Shown in pieces: positions 62,947-64,000 of a DNA stretch of 64,000 nt. A program made the position numbers and the translations under genes. Location of the stretch: positions 265,949 to 329,948 of the forward strand of contig JALBYF010000008.1 of NCBI GenBank assembly GCA_023212725.1, read 5' to 3'. Position 1 is the first letter of the stretch. Each line of letters starts with the position of its first letter. Source of the DNA: Tranzscheliella williamsii (Eukaryota > Basidiomycota > Ustilaginomycetes > Ustilaginales > Ustilaginaceae). The notes beneath the pieces are model-generated. The model searched no databases and was not told the DNA's origin. It worked only from the letters and a program-made list of their open reading frames with translations.

Positions 62947-63814
62947 GATGTCAGACGAGCTGGTGAGCGTGGTTGGCGGCAGGGGGTGGAGAAGTTGGGA
63001 TCCCGTAAGCAGAAAGGATGACGGTCCTCCTGACGCTGTAGATCGCCGTTGCCGTGTGGTATTGACTACTGCGGGTCCAGTCTGCCTGAGAGGCTATACC
63101 TAGGCTGGTAGGGTTGGGGGGACGATCGTCGGCCTCCGGTCGGTCCAATGATGTGCAATCCAGGTGACTATTATCGGTCTGGACAGAAAGGCGGGAGAAC
63201 GAGTAGAAGCCACGAATGCATATGAAGTAATGAGACGATGAGAGTCCAGTCCGCTGTAGCGTCTGGGGCTGATTTCGTCTCGGAAGCAAGGACAGGAAGC
63301 CGACGTGGGAACTCGGTGAACTGTGGGGGTCAAGGGGATTGTGGCGAGGCTGCCGTGAGACGGGTGGAGGGTGGTATAGCTCCAGTGAACGTTGATGAGG
63401 GAAGAGGATAGCGGGTGGTAACGGTCGATGGAGAAGAGAGAGCGGAACGACGAAAAGGGAGGTGAAGCGGCACGGCCGGGTCAAGCGGAACGGGCCTGCC
63501 AACTACTGAATCCAACGTGAATAATAATAGGGCGGTGATATATATACCCCCGTTTTCCCTAGGTATACCTCTTTTGCAGGATGCGCGATGCGAATGTGGA
63601 ATGTGATCTAACATAATATGCAGCCGTCCGCTTGTATCTTGTCGCTTAGGAGACCAGCACAGCTTGTGGTCTCTTAAGAGACCGCCACAGCTTGGGTTCC
63701 TTAAGCGATTGGCATCAGAGCAATGTGTATGACTATCACAAGACCACAGACAATACGAAAGGGAGCACTGGGTGTTTCATTTGTGCTTGAGACTGTGAGG
63801 ACGAGGGATCGAGA
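62947..63814. other. CAC2 promoter region with a structured repeat
   Basis: 868 bp upstream of CAC2. TATATATA lies near 63538-63546. A palindrome-rich block is at 63642-63708. No gene is supported. Confidence 0.45.
63642..63708. repeat. Nested palindrome and direct repeat block
   Basis: Outer arms TCGCTTA (63642-63648) and TAAGCGA (63702-63708) enclose the 16-bp perfect palindrome GGTCTCTTAAGAGACC (63668-63683) and two copies of CACAGCTTG (63658-63666, 63686-63694). Confidence 0.7.
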
Positions 63815-64000
63815 CTAAGGAATAGGAGCCCGGTGGACTCGGCGGGGTAGCAAGCCCATGTTCGTGAGCTGCGTGCGCCAGGTGTTCAGAGTTCGCATGA
63901 CGAGCTCCCATTCCGGGGTTTCGGATTCGTGGAAGAGCCAGCTTAGGGCCCATCCAAGGTGCTCGTTGTCGGCGCCGAGTTCACGGTCATTGAAGCGCAC
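63815..64000 (-). CDS. C-terminal end of an unidentified protein (5' truncated by window edge)
   Basis: The frame is open from the right edge to TAG at 63815-63817, giving 61 residues. The sequence is rich in Trp, Glu, Leu and Arg and looks like folded protein (G-W-A-L-S-W-L-F-H-E-S-E, W-E-L-V-M-R-T-L-N-T-W). I do not recognise a family. The start lies outside the window. Confidence 0.5.
   Translation of the reverse strand: MRFNDRELGADNEHLGWALSWLFHESETPEWELVMRTLNTWRTQLTNMGLLPRRVHRAPIP

Overview
The window is nuclear DNA from a basidiomycete, most likely a smut fungus (Ustilaginaceae-type). Three things show this. Short GT-AG introns carry CTGAC/CTAAC branch points, and genes lie densely on both strands. 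The housekeeping set is fungal: ISD11, CBP4, SEN2, CAF-1, ERG1, a TPS3/TSL1-like subunit and a Zn2Cys6 regulator. Most tellingly, a pheromone/receptor mating locus sits beside a pantoate-beta-alanine ligase gene. I assign 28 complete protein genes, one partial gene at each edge and one intron-containing tRNA gene. Exon coordinates were worked out by hand from splice signals and reading phase.

Region 1 (1-9.4 kb) is the notable part, an 'a'-type mating locus. A seven-helix STE3-family receptor (three exons, 6140-7384, minus) lies between two very small genes for CaaX lipopeptide pheromone precursors: mfa-B (5229-5354, minus, 41 aa) and mfa-A (8729-8851, plus, 40 aa). Both precursors end in C-T-V-A but differ just upstream of the CaaX box, so they should yield two different mature pheromones. 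Copies of the smut pheromone response element (core ACAAAGGG) precede all three genes. Two more copies sit at 754-876 next to no recognised mating gene. Two pheromones per haplotype with one receptor is the layout known from Sporisorium reilianum, where the a locus has three alleles; the same system here is inferred, not shown. Left of the locus are an LRP1/C1D exosome cofactor, a GPI-type chitin deacetylase flanked by two related hairpin repeats, and the end of an unidentified gene.

Region 2 (9.4-24.6 kb): PAT-complex Asterix, pantoate-beta-alanine ligase, CBP4, DAHP synthase, mitochondrial uS19, an OPT oligopeptide transporter, ARPC5 and a large Zn2Cys6 transcription factor. Most neighbours are arranged as divergent or convergent pairs.

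Region 3 (24.6-28.9 kb) is a 4.3-kb stretch with no convincing gene and a 75-bp hexanucleotide microsatellite. It lies upstream of the regulator.

Region 4 (28.9-46 kb): a trehalose-synthase-complex subunit with a degenerate phosphatase domain, OPA3, an SAP-like membrane protein, CFIm25, TBP, a ferric reductase and BAP31.

Region 5 (46-64 kb): CUE3/ASCC2, squalene epoxidase, a sulfite-oxidase-type molybdoenzyme, a TAF-like histone-fold protein, PAB2, ISD11, SEN2, an intron-containing tRNA-Met(CAU), CAF-1 subunit CAC2 and a partial gene at the right edge. SEN2, a tRNA-splicing endonuclease subunit, lies 243 bp from a tRNA gene that needs splicing.
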